A stretch of DNA of 64,000 nt from assembly GCF_050947875.1 (NCBI RefSeq), contig NC_134568.1:194444853-194508852 (forward strand). The letters run 5' to 3'. This document shows, piece by piece, positions 21,771 to 31,237 of the stretch. The notes beneath the pieces were generated by a model. It saw only the letters and a list, made by a program, of their open reading frames with translations, had not been told where the DNA came from and did not search any database. The position numbers were made by a program, and so were the translations under genes. The stretch's first letter is position 1, and each line of letters begins with the position of its first letter. This DNA comes from Dermacentor variabilis. Lineage: Eukaryota; Arthropoda; Arachnida; Ixodida; Ixodidae.

Positions 21771-22441
21771 CAGGGTTTTTCAGCGAACGCGGCCAAAAAT
21801 CTTTAAAAGTTGCCTGTGGCAGATATCACAATTCGAGTTCATGAGCTGGTGTACTCGAAGCGGCGGACAATACTTGCACAAAAAATTCAGACGCAAAACC
21901 GACTAATTAATAAAAATTTACTAATTATGTTTTAAACTAGTTACAATATGGCCCGGGCCATATTGCAATTTACAAATTATAGCCGTGGAGTTCGCAAGGC
22001 GAAACCACTTGGAAATAATTTTCAAGATGACGCCAGTTTCGAGATATACATTCCGGAACATTGCGGAGAAATGCATTTGCGTTCCAGTTAATTTATTAAC
22101 AGAACGTCCTTCCATGCACTGAAGCGCACAAGTAACTGCAACGCCAATGCATTTCTCCGCAAAGTTCGGGAATTTATATCTCGAAACTGGTGTCGTTCTA
22201 AGAATTCGTTCTAAGTGGATCGGCCTTGCGAAGTCAGTCCACTGCTAGAATTTGTAAATTTCAATATGGGTCATAAGATAATTAGCTAAAGAGTTAATTA
22301 GTGAATTCTTGTTGACTAAGCATTTTAATTTTTTGTGCAAGTAATGTTCGCCGCTTCGAGTAGACCGGCTGATAAACTAGAATTGAGCCATCCGACACAG
22401 GCACCCTTTAAAAAATTTTGAGTGTTCGCTGAAACACCCTG
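21771..22441. mobile_element. 671-bp palindromic MITE, Tc1/mariner-type TA duplication
   Basis: The ends read CAGGGTTTTTCAGCGAAC and, in reverse complement, CAGGGTGTTTCAGCGAAC. TA flanks both sides (21769-21770 and 22442-22443). The inverted homology continues inward nearly to the centre: TTGCACAAAAAATT on the left pairs with AATTTTTTGTGCAA on the right, and the CATTTCTCCGCA / TGCGGAGAAATG pair lies near the middle. So the whole element can fold into one long hairpin. There is no coding capacity; mobilisation by a Tc1/mariner transposase is inferred from ends and target site. Confidence 0.88.
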
Positions 22442-22444
22442 TAT

Positions 22445-22789
22445 AGAAGCGAAGTTGCCGCCACCGTAATACGTTGCGTTTATGCGAGGGGTGCAGGCTG
22501 TGACGGGCAGTGTCGCCATTTTGGTGACTACGTTAATTTAACGGCTTTCTTGCCCGTTTAGCCAGAAATTTTCTATTTAGCGGCCGGCGACATTATTTTG
22601 CGACATGATAGAACATTTCGGACATTATAGGAACTTCAGAGTTAGGTGAGTCAATTGCTTAGAAAATCAGCTTCTAGAACGCACTTTATTATTCAATATC
22701 GAGAAGTAAAGCGGCTCTGTGACCATGTTTAAGCAACGGTTGCCTTCATGTCTATGGTCTTTACATTGTGCTTACTTCGCAGCGCAGAA

Positions 22790-22790
<1 letters not shown>
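22445..22790. other. No recognised feature
   Basis: About 345 bp of unique-looking sequence between the palindromic MITE and the TA microsatellite. Confidence 0.5.
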
Positions 22791-22792
<2 letters not shown>

Positions 22793-22865
<73 letters not shown>

Positions 22866-22868
22866 TAT
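22793..22868. repeat. (TA)n microsatellite, left half
   Basis: An uninterrupted TA run leads directly into the left LTR of the Gypsy element. The matching run on the other side of the element starts at 28383, so both are halves of one array split by the insertion. Confidence 0.95.
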
Positions 22869-23059
22869 TGTAACGACGTGGGATCGACGAGTATGGGTAG
22901 CAGCACCGCCAAGAAACGCACTTTATCAGTCGTCCAAGGGAACAACAACAACGTCTTCTTCGTTTCCCCCGCTTCACCTAAAAAACCCGCGCTACTTCAG
23001 CGTCGTCCCCACTGGCGCATACCCGCTGAATTATGGTTCTGCCAAATATAGTTGCGTCA
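22869..23059 (-). repeat. 3' LTR of Gypsy element (191 bp)
   Basis: TG...CA ends. It differs from the partner LTR at single bases, for example GTATGGGTAG here against GTATGCGTAG there, and TTCGTTTCCC against TTCGTATCCC. Confidence 0.93.
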
Positions 23060-23076
23060 TTTGCTCCCCCTTTAGA
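23060..23076 (-). promoter_or_regulatory. Polypurine tract of Gypsy element
   Basis: The minus strand just upstream of the 3' LTR reads AAAGGGGGAGCAAA, a suitable primer for plus-strand DNA synthesis. Confidence 0.65.
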
Positions 23077-26000
23077 AAAGATCATCGTCCCGATGATAGA
23101 GGCTTGGAAAGCAGCGGTAAAGAACTGCGCAGTCTTGGCAGTCCTCATAGTAATGCTTCATACGCAGCACGTGAACGACCTCGGGTAAATGCCGTCGGCG
23201 CTTTGAACAGTGCGAGCTGTCTGGAACGACTTCGTAGTGGACGTCACTGATGCGTCGGAGAACTATGTAGGGCCCGAAGTATTTACGTAGGAGCTTTTCA
23301 GAGAGCCCACGCTGTCGAATAGGTGTCCAGACCCACACTTTGTCGCCGATGTTGTATGTTACGGCTTTGTGCCGAAGATTGTAGCTTCTGGCGTCAATGT
23401 CCTGCTGTTCGTGGATTCGCGGACGCGCAAGCTGCCTAGCTGCCTCTGCTCGGTGTGTTATCTGTTCACCACCCGTCTCGTTGTCGTCAAATTCATGAGG
23501 GAGCATTGCGTCTAATGTTGTTGTAACCTCACGGCCGTATACGAGACTGAAGGGCGTCTTGCGAGTGGGCTCTTGACGAGCCGTATTGTACGCGAAGGTG
23601 ACATAAGGTAAAACCTCGTCCCAGTTCCTATGCTCTACATCTACGTACATGCTTATCATATCAGCCAATGTCCTATTGAGTCGATCTGTCAGTCCGTTCG
23701 TTTGAGGGTGATACGCTGTTGTCTTCCGGTGGGCGGTACCACTTAGACGTAGAACGATATCTAAAAACTGGGCCATGAACGCAGTACCTCTGTCCGTGAC
23801 GACTACTGCGGGAGCGCCATGCCTTAAAACGATGGATTCCAGAAAAAATCGTGCCGCTTCATCTGCTGTTGCCCGTTGCAGGGCACTTGTCTCGGCATAT
23901 CTAGTGGGATAATCCGTGGCAACGATTATCCACCTATTACCAGTAGTAGACGTTGGGAAGGGGCCCAGAAAGTCCATGCCTACTTGTGCAAATGGTGTGG
24001 CCGGTACGTCAACAGGGTGCAGTAAGCCGGCTGGTTTGACGGATGGCGGTTTACGACGTTGGCAATCCAGACATGTCTGAACGTAACGTTTAACGACCGC
24101 AGTAAGTCTCGGCCAGTAGTAATTCTGCCGAATCCGTGCCAATGTGCGAGTGTAGCCCAAGTGCCCAGCAGTCGGCTCGTTGTGGCAGGCGTGTAAGATT
24201 TCACGTCGAAGCGGTGATGGAACAACAAGTAAGTAGTTGCTGCCGCTAGGCGCGAAGTTCTTCTTGTAGAGGACGTTGCGACGCAAGCAGTATGATGCCA
24301 CCCCTCTTGCAAAGAGCCTCGGCACGCGGTTGGTTCGTCCTTCGAGGTAATCAATAAGCGGCAGCAATTCAATGTCATCCCGTTGCTGGCGTGAAAGATC
24401 GGCAGTATCCACGAGTCCCAGAAAAACCGCGTCGTCATCGTCTTGTGCTGCCGGCTCAACAGGAGACCGAGAAAGGCAGTCGGCGTCTGCGTGCCGTTTT
24501 CCCGACTTGTACGTAACAACGAAGTCGAACTCTCGGAGTCGAAGACTCCAGCGTGCGAGCGGGCCGGAAGGATCTTTCAAATTAATGAGCCAGCAGAGGG
24601 AATGGTGGTCACTAACGACGGTGAAAGACCGACCATACAAATACGGACGAAATTTCAGAACTGCCCATACCATTGCGAGGCATTCTTTTTCAGTGGTGGA
24701 GTAGTTAGCTTCGGCTCGGGATAGTGTCCTACTGGCGTAAGCAATCACCTTTTCGCTGTCGCCCTGCCATTGTACTAGCACCGCCCCCAGACCGACATTA
24801 CTAGCGTCGGTATGCAATATCGTCGGGGCTTCCTCATCGAAGTGTGCTAATACGGGAGGCGATTGCATGCGTTGCCGGAGCTCGTGGAATGCCCGCTGCT
24901 GGTCTTCGCCCCAAGCAAAAGGCATATCTTCTCGGGTGAGCTGTGTTAACGGCCATGCGATACGCGAGAAATTCGCAATAAATCGCCGGTAATATGCACA
25001 GAGTCCCAGAAAACGTCGCACGGCTTTTTTGTCTGATGGAATCGGGAAATTAGCGACAGCGGCAATTTTATCCGGATCAGGTCGGACTCCTTGGCTACTG
25101 ACGACGTGACCGAGGAACTGGAGCTCATGAAAACCAAAATGGCACTTCTCAGGCTTCAAAGTAAGACCGGCAGAGCGTATCGCTTCAAAAACAGTTTTCA
25201 GCCTTCGTAAGTGTTCGTCGAACGTTGCCCAAAAGACAATCACGTCATCCAAGTACACCAGGCATGTTTGCCATTTGAGTCCGGAGAGCACAGTGTCCAT
25301 TAGACGCTGAAATGTTGCTGGCGCCGAACACAAACCGAAAGGAAGTACCTGAAATTTATAAAGTCAGTCAGGCGTCACAAAGGCTGTTTTCTCACGGTCT
25401 CTCTCATCCACTTCGATCTGCCAATAACCGCTTTTCAAGTCCATTGAGGAAAAGTAGCACGAGTTTCGCAACCTATCCAAGGAATCATCAATACGCGGCA
25501 GTGGATAAACGTCCTTCTTTGTGACCCGATTGAGCTTCCGATAGTCGACGCAGAAGCGCAGGCTACCGTCCTTCTTCTTCACTAAAACTACAGGTGATGC
25601 CCACGGACTATTAGATGGTCGAATAACGCCATCTTCTAGCATCGTCTTCACTTGTTTTTGTATTGCTTCGCGTTCCTTTGGGGCCACACGATAAGGGTTT
25701 TGTCGGATGGGTCTGGCGTCGACATCAGTAATGATGCGGTGTTCGTAAGTGGCGTTTGACCAACTCTTGACGCAGAGGAGAAACAGCCCTGGTACTGCTT
25801 GATGAGCTCAAGCCGACGGTTCCGCTCAACGGCCGTTAACGTCGGATTAACGTCTACAATAGGTGCAGCTGTGTGGATTGTAGAGGCCGACTCCTGCGCT
25901 AAGTGGCAGTCTCGTATTTCTGTCACTTCGTCGAAATAGGCGACAGCAGTGCCTCTAACGATGTGTCGGCGCTCCCTACTAAAATTTGTCAGCAAGAGTT

Positions 26001-26631
26001 CGGCGCTTCCGTCGATTACATTGATAAGTGCTCTGGCAATGGACACACCGCAATTCAGTGCTAGCGCACTGATGTGTTCAGCTACTCTAGTCCCACTTTG
26101 CAGGCTGTCACAGCGCACCTGTACAAGGGAGCAACTCCGCGGCAAAAGTATGACGTCGTCCGCGTCAATACGTAAGCGAGGTTGTTGTGGCTTCTCATGG
26201 GTGACATTATCCGAACTCGTGGCAAATGTGACGCTTCTGTCACGGATGTTAATCACGGCGCCGTGCTCCCGTAGGAAATCCATGCCCAGTATAAGTTCTT
26301 TACAACACTCAGTAAGGATGACGAGGGTGACAACGAAGGTTGAACCGGCGATTAAGAGTCGGGCCGTGCATTTCCCGACAGGTGTCATCAACTGACCTCC
26401 GGCGGTTCTTATGTTGGGCCCGTGCCATGGTGTCTTCACCTTCCTCAGTTTGTCAGCGACCTGTAAGCTAAGGATTGAAAAATGGGAGCCAGTGTCAACC
26501 AGAGCGGCTATTTCGTGTCCATCAATGCAAACGATGAGCTCGGCGCTGACGATGTCAGTTACGTCTTTCGTACTTCTATTCGTCGTATTCGTCGTTGTGC
26601 TGGGCGTCTTTTTCGTCAATGTAGTCTTCAC
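23072..26631 (-). pseudogene. pol: Pol polyprotein of Gypsy element (PR-RT-RH-INT), broken
   Basis: The protease shows ALVDTGSHFSIL near the start. A frameshift near 25757 separates it from the reverse transcriptase frame (VVLVKKKDGSLRFCVDYRKL). A TGA at 25364-25366 interrupts that frame just before LYKFQVLPFGLC; the remainder reads on to 23072. Reverse transcriptase has YLDDVIVF (about 25233-25260), RNase H has HTDASNVGLGAVL. Integrase has the HHCC finger (HACHNE...HLGYTR...CLDCQRRK), the two aspartates in GMDFLGPFP and VTDRGTAF, and a GPY/F-type C-terminus (KYFGPYIVLRR). The expected third catalytic residue in NGLT-E-RLNRTL is Asp here (codon 23684-23686). The three lesions together make this copy non-autonomous. 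The protein would copy and integrate the element. Confidence 0.9.
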
Positions 26632-26705
26632 GTCGTCGTTCGTCGATAACGGGGGATGTGGAGCAGTTAGAGTATTGGCAACCTCACCCCCGGAGGTCGC
26701 TGCGG

Positions 26706-28007
26706 CTAGTTTCCCCGTCGAGGGCTAGGCGATCTGCCCCTAGTGACGTCGGCAAAGCTGCGACGAGTCGGCGAATTGTAGCGCGCCGGAGATGGAGAAG
26801 GAGAACGTGGTCGGGGCGTCGTCGTATTTGGTGGCTGACTGTTCACAGGAGCGTCGTTGCAAGCGCGTCGACCGTCGTACGGAGAATAAGCATAGTTGGC
26901 AGGAAAGCTTGGTTGTTGGGCGGCGCGACAGTTGTTCCATTTGCTGCAAACTCTATAGACGTGTCCAGCTTCACCACAATGGTAGCACACTGGTCGACGG
27001 TCGACGGTGCGCCACAAATCGGTTTTCCGACGCTGGTAGTTCGGCGGTAACTCTCCATGGAGCCAAGGGGTGGCGTGGGCATGTCGAAAATACGGCGTTG
27101 TTTGTGCTGGCATGATCGGCGGGGTCGGTAGAGTCGACGAGGGTGACGATGTCGGCTCTATTTGTGGCGTAGGAGGTGTTGTATTAATGGGTGTCAACGG
27201 CGTTGAAGTTGCGTTGAGTGGACGGCGAACAGCTTCCGCATAAGTGAGGCGCCGCGGAACGTTGCCACAGTCTGGCGCTGAAAAAGCTTGCCGGACTTCC
27301 TCCCGGACGACATCAGCAACAAAAGATAACGCTGGCGTCGGTTCCGTAGGCGCAACCACAAAGCCGAGCTGCCGAAGCTCTTCTCGCACCACTTCGCGGA
27401 CAACTTCACGCAGAGACATGTCGTTACTCGCAGCCAGTACGGAAGTGTTCGCCGTCGAGTTGCCCATGTCATGCTGGCGGTATCGTTGATGCAGGGCCCG
27501 TTCAATGGCTGTAGCCTCTTTTGTGAACTGTGCCACTGTTGTCAGTGGATTTCTCACAAGGCCGGCAAACAGTTGCTCCTTCACTCCTCGCAGGAGATAT
27601 CGCAGCTTTCTTTCCTCTGGCATGTCTGGGTCTGCCCTGCGGAAAAGACGGGCCATGTCTTCCGAGAACATAGCAACACTCTCATTGGGCTTTTGAACGC
27701 GGATTTCAAGGAGACGCTGCGCGTTTTCCCTCCTGTCGATGCTTGAAAAGGTATCCAGCAGCTGTGCGCGGAAGTCGTCCCACGTGGCAAAGCTCCTCTC
27801 CCGGTTTACGTACCACGTACGAGCATTGTCCTTCAAATAGAAATAGACACTCGAGAGTTGGTCCGCCGAGCTGGTCTTATGGTTATACTGGGCGAAGCGC
27901 TCGAACTGGTCTAGCCAATCTTGGACGTCTTCAAAGGCATCACCATGAAAGCTCTCCGGGACCATAGGATTCTGTAGTGTTACTTGCGATGGAACTGCGG
28001 TGGCCAT
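26706..28007 (-). CDS. gag: Gag polyprotein of Gypsy element
   Basis: The chosen start is the ATG at 28007 (MATAVPSQVTLQNP). The frame is open further upstream into the LTR, but that part is unlikely to be translated. About 433 codons. The N-terminal half carries the capsid region typical of Gypsy Gag (FEDVQDWLDQFERFA, then FKAQLLDTF-like DDFRAQLLDTFSSIDRRENA). A Pro/Thr-rich linker is followed by one zinc knuckle, CYHCGEAGHVYRVC (CX2CX4HX4C, about 26944-26985), and an Arg/Ser-rich tail. It would form the particle and bind the element's RNA. No lesion is visible in this frame. The pol frame starts about 75 bases downstream in a different frame, so pol expression would require frameshifting or reinitiation. 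Confidence 0.85.
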   Translation of the reverse strand: MATAVPSQVTLQNPMVPESFHGDAFEDVQDWLDQFERFAQYNHKTSSADQLSSVYFYLKDNARTWYVNRERSFATWDDFRAQLLDTFSSIDRRENAQRLLEIRVQKPNESVAMFSEDMARLFRRADPDMPEERKLRYLLRGVKEQLFAGLVRNPLTTVAQFTKEATAIERALHQRYRQHDMGNSTANTSVLAASNDMSLREVVREVVREELRQLGFVVAPTEPTPALSFVADVVREEVRQAFSAPDCGNVPRRLTYAEAVRRPLNATSTPLTPINTTPPTPQIEPTSSPSSTLPTPPIMPAQTTPYFRHAHATPWLHGELPPNYQRRKTDLWRTVDRRPVCYHCGEAGHVYRVCSKWNNCRAAQQPSFPANYAYSPYDGRRACNDAPVNSQPPNTTTPRPRSPSPSPARYNSPTRRSFADVTRGRSPSPRRGN

Positions 28008-28173
28008 GTTATTTGTAGGAGGCAAACGATTTCTCGAAGTTTCTTGCAGGGGCCTGGACTCGGGCGCTAAGCCTAGCAGGCGACGACTGAAGCGGTGGAC
28101 CGGTGTTTCGATGCGCGATGGTGATTTCGGGCTCGATCGTCGGCTCCGCGAAGGAGTGCCAAGCATGAAGAAT

Positions 28174-28191
28174 ACCCAGCACCTCCACCAG
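28174..28191 (-). promoter_or_regulatory. Primer binding site of Gypsy element
   Basis: Directly inside the 5' LTR the minus strand reads CTGGTGGAGGTGCTGGGTA. TGGTGGAGGTGCTGG would pair with a tRNA 3' end terminating in CCA; the tRNA identity was not determined. Confidence 0.6.
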
Positions 28192-28380
28192 TGTAACGAC
28201 GTGGGATCGACGAGTATGCGTAGCAGCACCGCCAAGAAACGCACTTTATCAGTCGTCCAAGGGAACAACAACAACGTCTTCTTCGTATCCCCCGCTTCAC
28301 CTAAAAAACCCGCGCTACTTCAGCGTCGTCCCCACTGGCGCATACCCGCTGAATTATGGTTCTGCCAAATATAGTTGCGT

Positions 28381-28382
<2 letters not shown>
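28192..28382 (-). repeat. 5' LTR of Gypsy element (191 bp)
   Basis: This is the upstream LTR in the sense of the element and would contain its promoter. At 191 bp it is short for Gypsy LTRs. A downstream frame for Gag is open right through part of it. Confidence 0.93.

Positions 28383-28459
<77 letters not shown>
28383..28459. repeat. (TA)n microsatellite, right half
   Basis: Continuous TA dinucleotides from the end of the 5' LTR to 28459, the counterpart of 22793-22868. Confidence 0.95.
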
Positions 28460-28462
<3 letters not shown>

Positions 28463-29282
28463 CACTTTTTTTTCCTATGCAACTGATTTTAATCAGTCCT
28501 AAAGCAGTGGATTCCGCAGTTCCACTGACTACCATCGATGGTGGAGATATCTTCTCAAGCGTATCACTAAATTTATTTGCCAAACATGTTGCAGTAAATT
28601 TTATGGCGAGACTTAGAACGCAGCCAATCAATAATAAGACATGTCGACTATAAAGACGCGTAGATATCGCAGCGGCTAGACTTGTTCAAGCAAATCTGAG
28701 CGCACCACTTCCGTTTCTCACTGTTTTCGGACATACTAATACTACATGGAGCTTTCAGATAGCTTAAGGGGCGGTGCGCAGTATTTGACCTGTTTAAAGG
28801 TACACATTAGCACTGGCAACTTCTTGCATTTCTTGAAACGGTTATGAGCTGCTCGGATGGCGCGCTTCAAGTGTTCCATTGTGATCAATTGCATCGATAT
28901 TTTGGTTAAAAAGTTTGTCTGATTTGCACAATGACTTAATAATACATCGAGTAAATTTCAAATGTACACTTTTCTGCTAGAAGCAACGAAGAAAAAAATA
29001 ATTTAATTACCTCATCTTCCTTATATTTACGAAATTTTGTGAAAACCCGGTGTATTAGTGATATAAGCACCTTCCGCAACGGCAACTTCACTGTTTATTT
29101 TTCACTAGCACGGACAACTACACAAACTTGTAGCGACGTGTCAGTGTGTATTAACGTTAGTTTATACACTATAATGTTCGAAAACTCCTACTTAATTTCC
29201 GCCTATGACATCCGAGACCACATAGCACGCCTTCTAATCATAGAATCCGAAGGTTGCTTTCCTTTGCGTCGTCGATGACGTG
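28460..29282. other. No recognised feature
   Basis: A/T-rich sequence with no family-like open frame on either strand. Confidence 0.5.
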
Positions 29283-30660
29283 AATTAATGAGGTTTTATT
29301 CTTGATAGACAGGATACAGTACAAGGGAATATTATACAGGAGGAGGTCCTGAGGTCAAAGACTGTAACGGGACCTCCTGCACAGCGTATAAGTAAAAATA
29401 TAAACAGTTGCAACAAATAATGTAAAATATTTTAAAAAGTAGCAAACGTAATATTGGTTTAGGTTTGGCAGTACTAATAAAGATTAGCTGCAGACGTGCT
29501 AGTAAAAAAGCATAATAATTATTATTACATTCGACTAATTACTGAACTATAACGCCGTTATGAAAGTAAATGGACAATGAGATATAACCAAACGAACTTT
29601 TATTTGTGTAACGAAACCTAATATAGATTTGGAAGGGAGAAAGGAAAAAAAAAGACTAAGCAAAGTGATTGCAGATTATAAAATGTGGTCCTTTAGTTCT
29701 CGTTTAAATTGAAAAGATTTACATGATTTAATAGTAGGAGGTAGTGCGTTCCAGAAGGAAACGGACGAAAGGTGGACACTCTGCTTATCATAATTTGTGT
29801 GTACCATTGGAAGAATAAAATTATTGTTTAGTGCAAATCGCGTAAGATTAGTATTCATTAGACAATATCGAGCTATCAGAATGTTGCGGTGAGCGTTATC
29901 TAGTTGTCGGTATAAAAACGTACCAAGTTAATAAGTTCGTCCACAGTAGGAATGTTATAGTTATGTAAACACTGTTTGGAAGTGAAATGGTTAGGACTAA
30001 ATGCAATTATTCTAACAGCTTGGCTTTGTAATACTTATAATGATTGTAAGTGGGTACGATACGTATTGCCCCAGCATGCAATGCAATAGTTTATATGTGA
30101 ATGAATAAACGAATACTATAAAGAGAGTAGTGCTTTCTGGTTAAATACATACCGAGCTTTTAAATGTGTCCCTCTGCCTAACGTTGGCTATGTGTTGATG
30201 AAATTTAAAGTTATAATCAAGTTCTACACCCAAGTAGTTACAGGAAGTACTACGCGCGATCAGATTACTACCAAAGTAGAAGACTATCGTTGGTAGGACG
30301 TGAATAAAACAAATTTAGTTTTAGATGAGTTTATATTGAGCTCGTTAATATTGTACCAATTTAACACGTTCTTTAAGTCGGTATTAAGCTTCGAAACTAG
30401 GTTCCCTACACAAATGTCAGAGTAAAAGATAGTTGTGTCATCTGCATAAAGAATGTAGTTGGAAGAAAGCAGGCAATTAGGCAAGTCGTTAACATATATT
30501 ATAAACAAGAATGGTCCAAGTATGGATCCCTGAGGTACACCACTGTTTTTTATCATTGATTTAGAAAGAACACCTTTAAGTCTGACTCTTTGTGTTCTAT
30601 TATTCAAGTGATCTTGTATCAAAGTTAAAGCAGGACCTGTAATTCGAATAGATTCAAGTT
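29283..30660 (-). mobile_element. CR1/Jockey-like retrotransposon, reverse transcriptase C-terminal part
   Basis: At 30622-30284 the minus strand encodes SGVPQGSILGPFLFIIYVND followed by the catalytic YADDTTIF, typical of CR1/Jockey reverse transcriptases. At 29858-29676 it encodes the post-RT block VSFWNALPPTIKSCKSFQFK. The frames between are disrupted. Near 29300 an AATAAAA precedes the 3' end on the minus strand. The 5' part (endonuclease and the rest of the RT) is missing, so the copy is truncated and dead. Confidence 0.8.
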
Positions 30661-31237
30661 TAAAGGTTTAAAGAGAAAAGCAGCGCGCTCTCTCAAACCT
30701 GTCAAACCTGTAGGAGAGAATGAGCGATGGGCTATGCAAAATTGTATATTCCCTACCACACGCAGAGCAATAATATTTGGCTCGCACGTTCCCGGCGACA
30801 TTGTTTACATATGTGCAGATATTCCGCAGCATGTTCAAAAAGTGTTGAACATGTTGAAATGCATGTTGAAAAGTGTCAACATTGTCATTAGCCTGAATTT
30901 AGATTATTTGTTGCAGCCTGTGCACTTATCAATATCGTTCTTTCTTTCATTCCGATAATCAGTAAGAACAGAGCCGGTAACGTCCATTATACGCATGCTT
31001 TTGTTGCAACGCCCGAAAGCGCTCATTTGCAGGTATTTTTCATCTTCCCTCGCGCCGCAACTTAGCTCACGCATGGGTACGTGACCGCTCCGTCTGTCAA
31101 CTGGGCGAGAAACACACATACCCACCATGCACCGCACCAAACCCCGAGGTTGTAGACAAAGAAATATGCTTTGCTTAGAAAGTATCTCCTATCTGCTACA
31201 GATGATACCAACTTGTTGGGCCGAGGTTTAGAAGAAA
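30660..31237. other. No recognised feature
   Basis: Spacer between the CR1-like fragment and the hAT-like coding region. The 5' end of the hAT element should lie here, but no terminal repeat was identified. Confidence 0.45.

Larger units (their letters stand above)
22869..28382 (-). mobile_element. Gypsy-type LTR retrotransposon, 5.5 kb
   Basis: Two 191-bp LTRs (22869-23059 and 28192-28382) begin TGTAACG and end GTTGCGTCA on the plus strand and differ at only a few bases. ATAT flanks both sides as a 4-bp target duplication within the TA microsatellite. The minus-strand order is Gag, protease, reverse transcriptase, RNase H, integrase, the ordinary Gypsy order. A frameshift, a nonsense codon and an altered integrase catalytic residue show it is defective. 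Confidence 0.93.

Noticed and set aside
22719..23250. Frames rich in IYIYIY on both strands
   Set aside because: They are translations of the TA microsatellite and of the LTR next to it.
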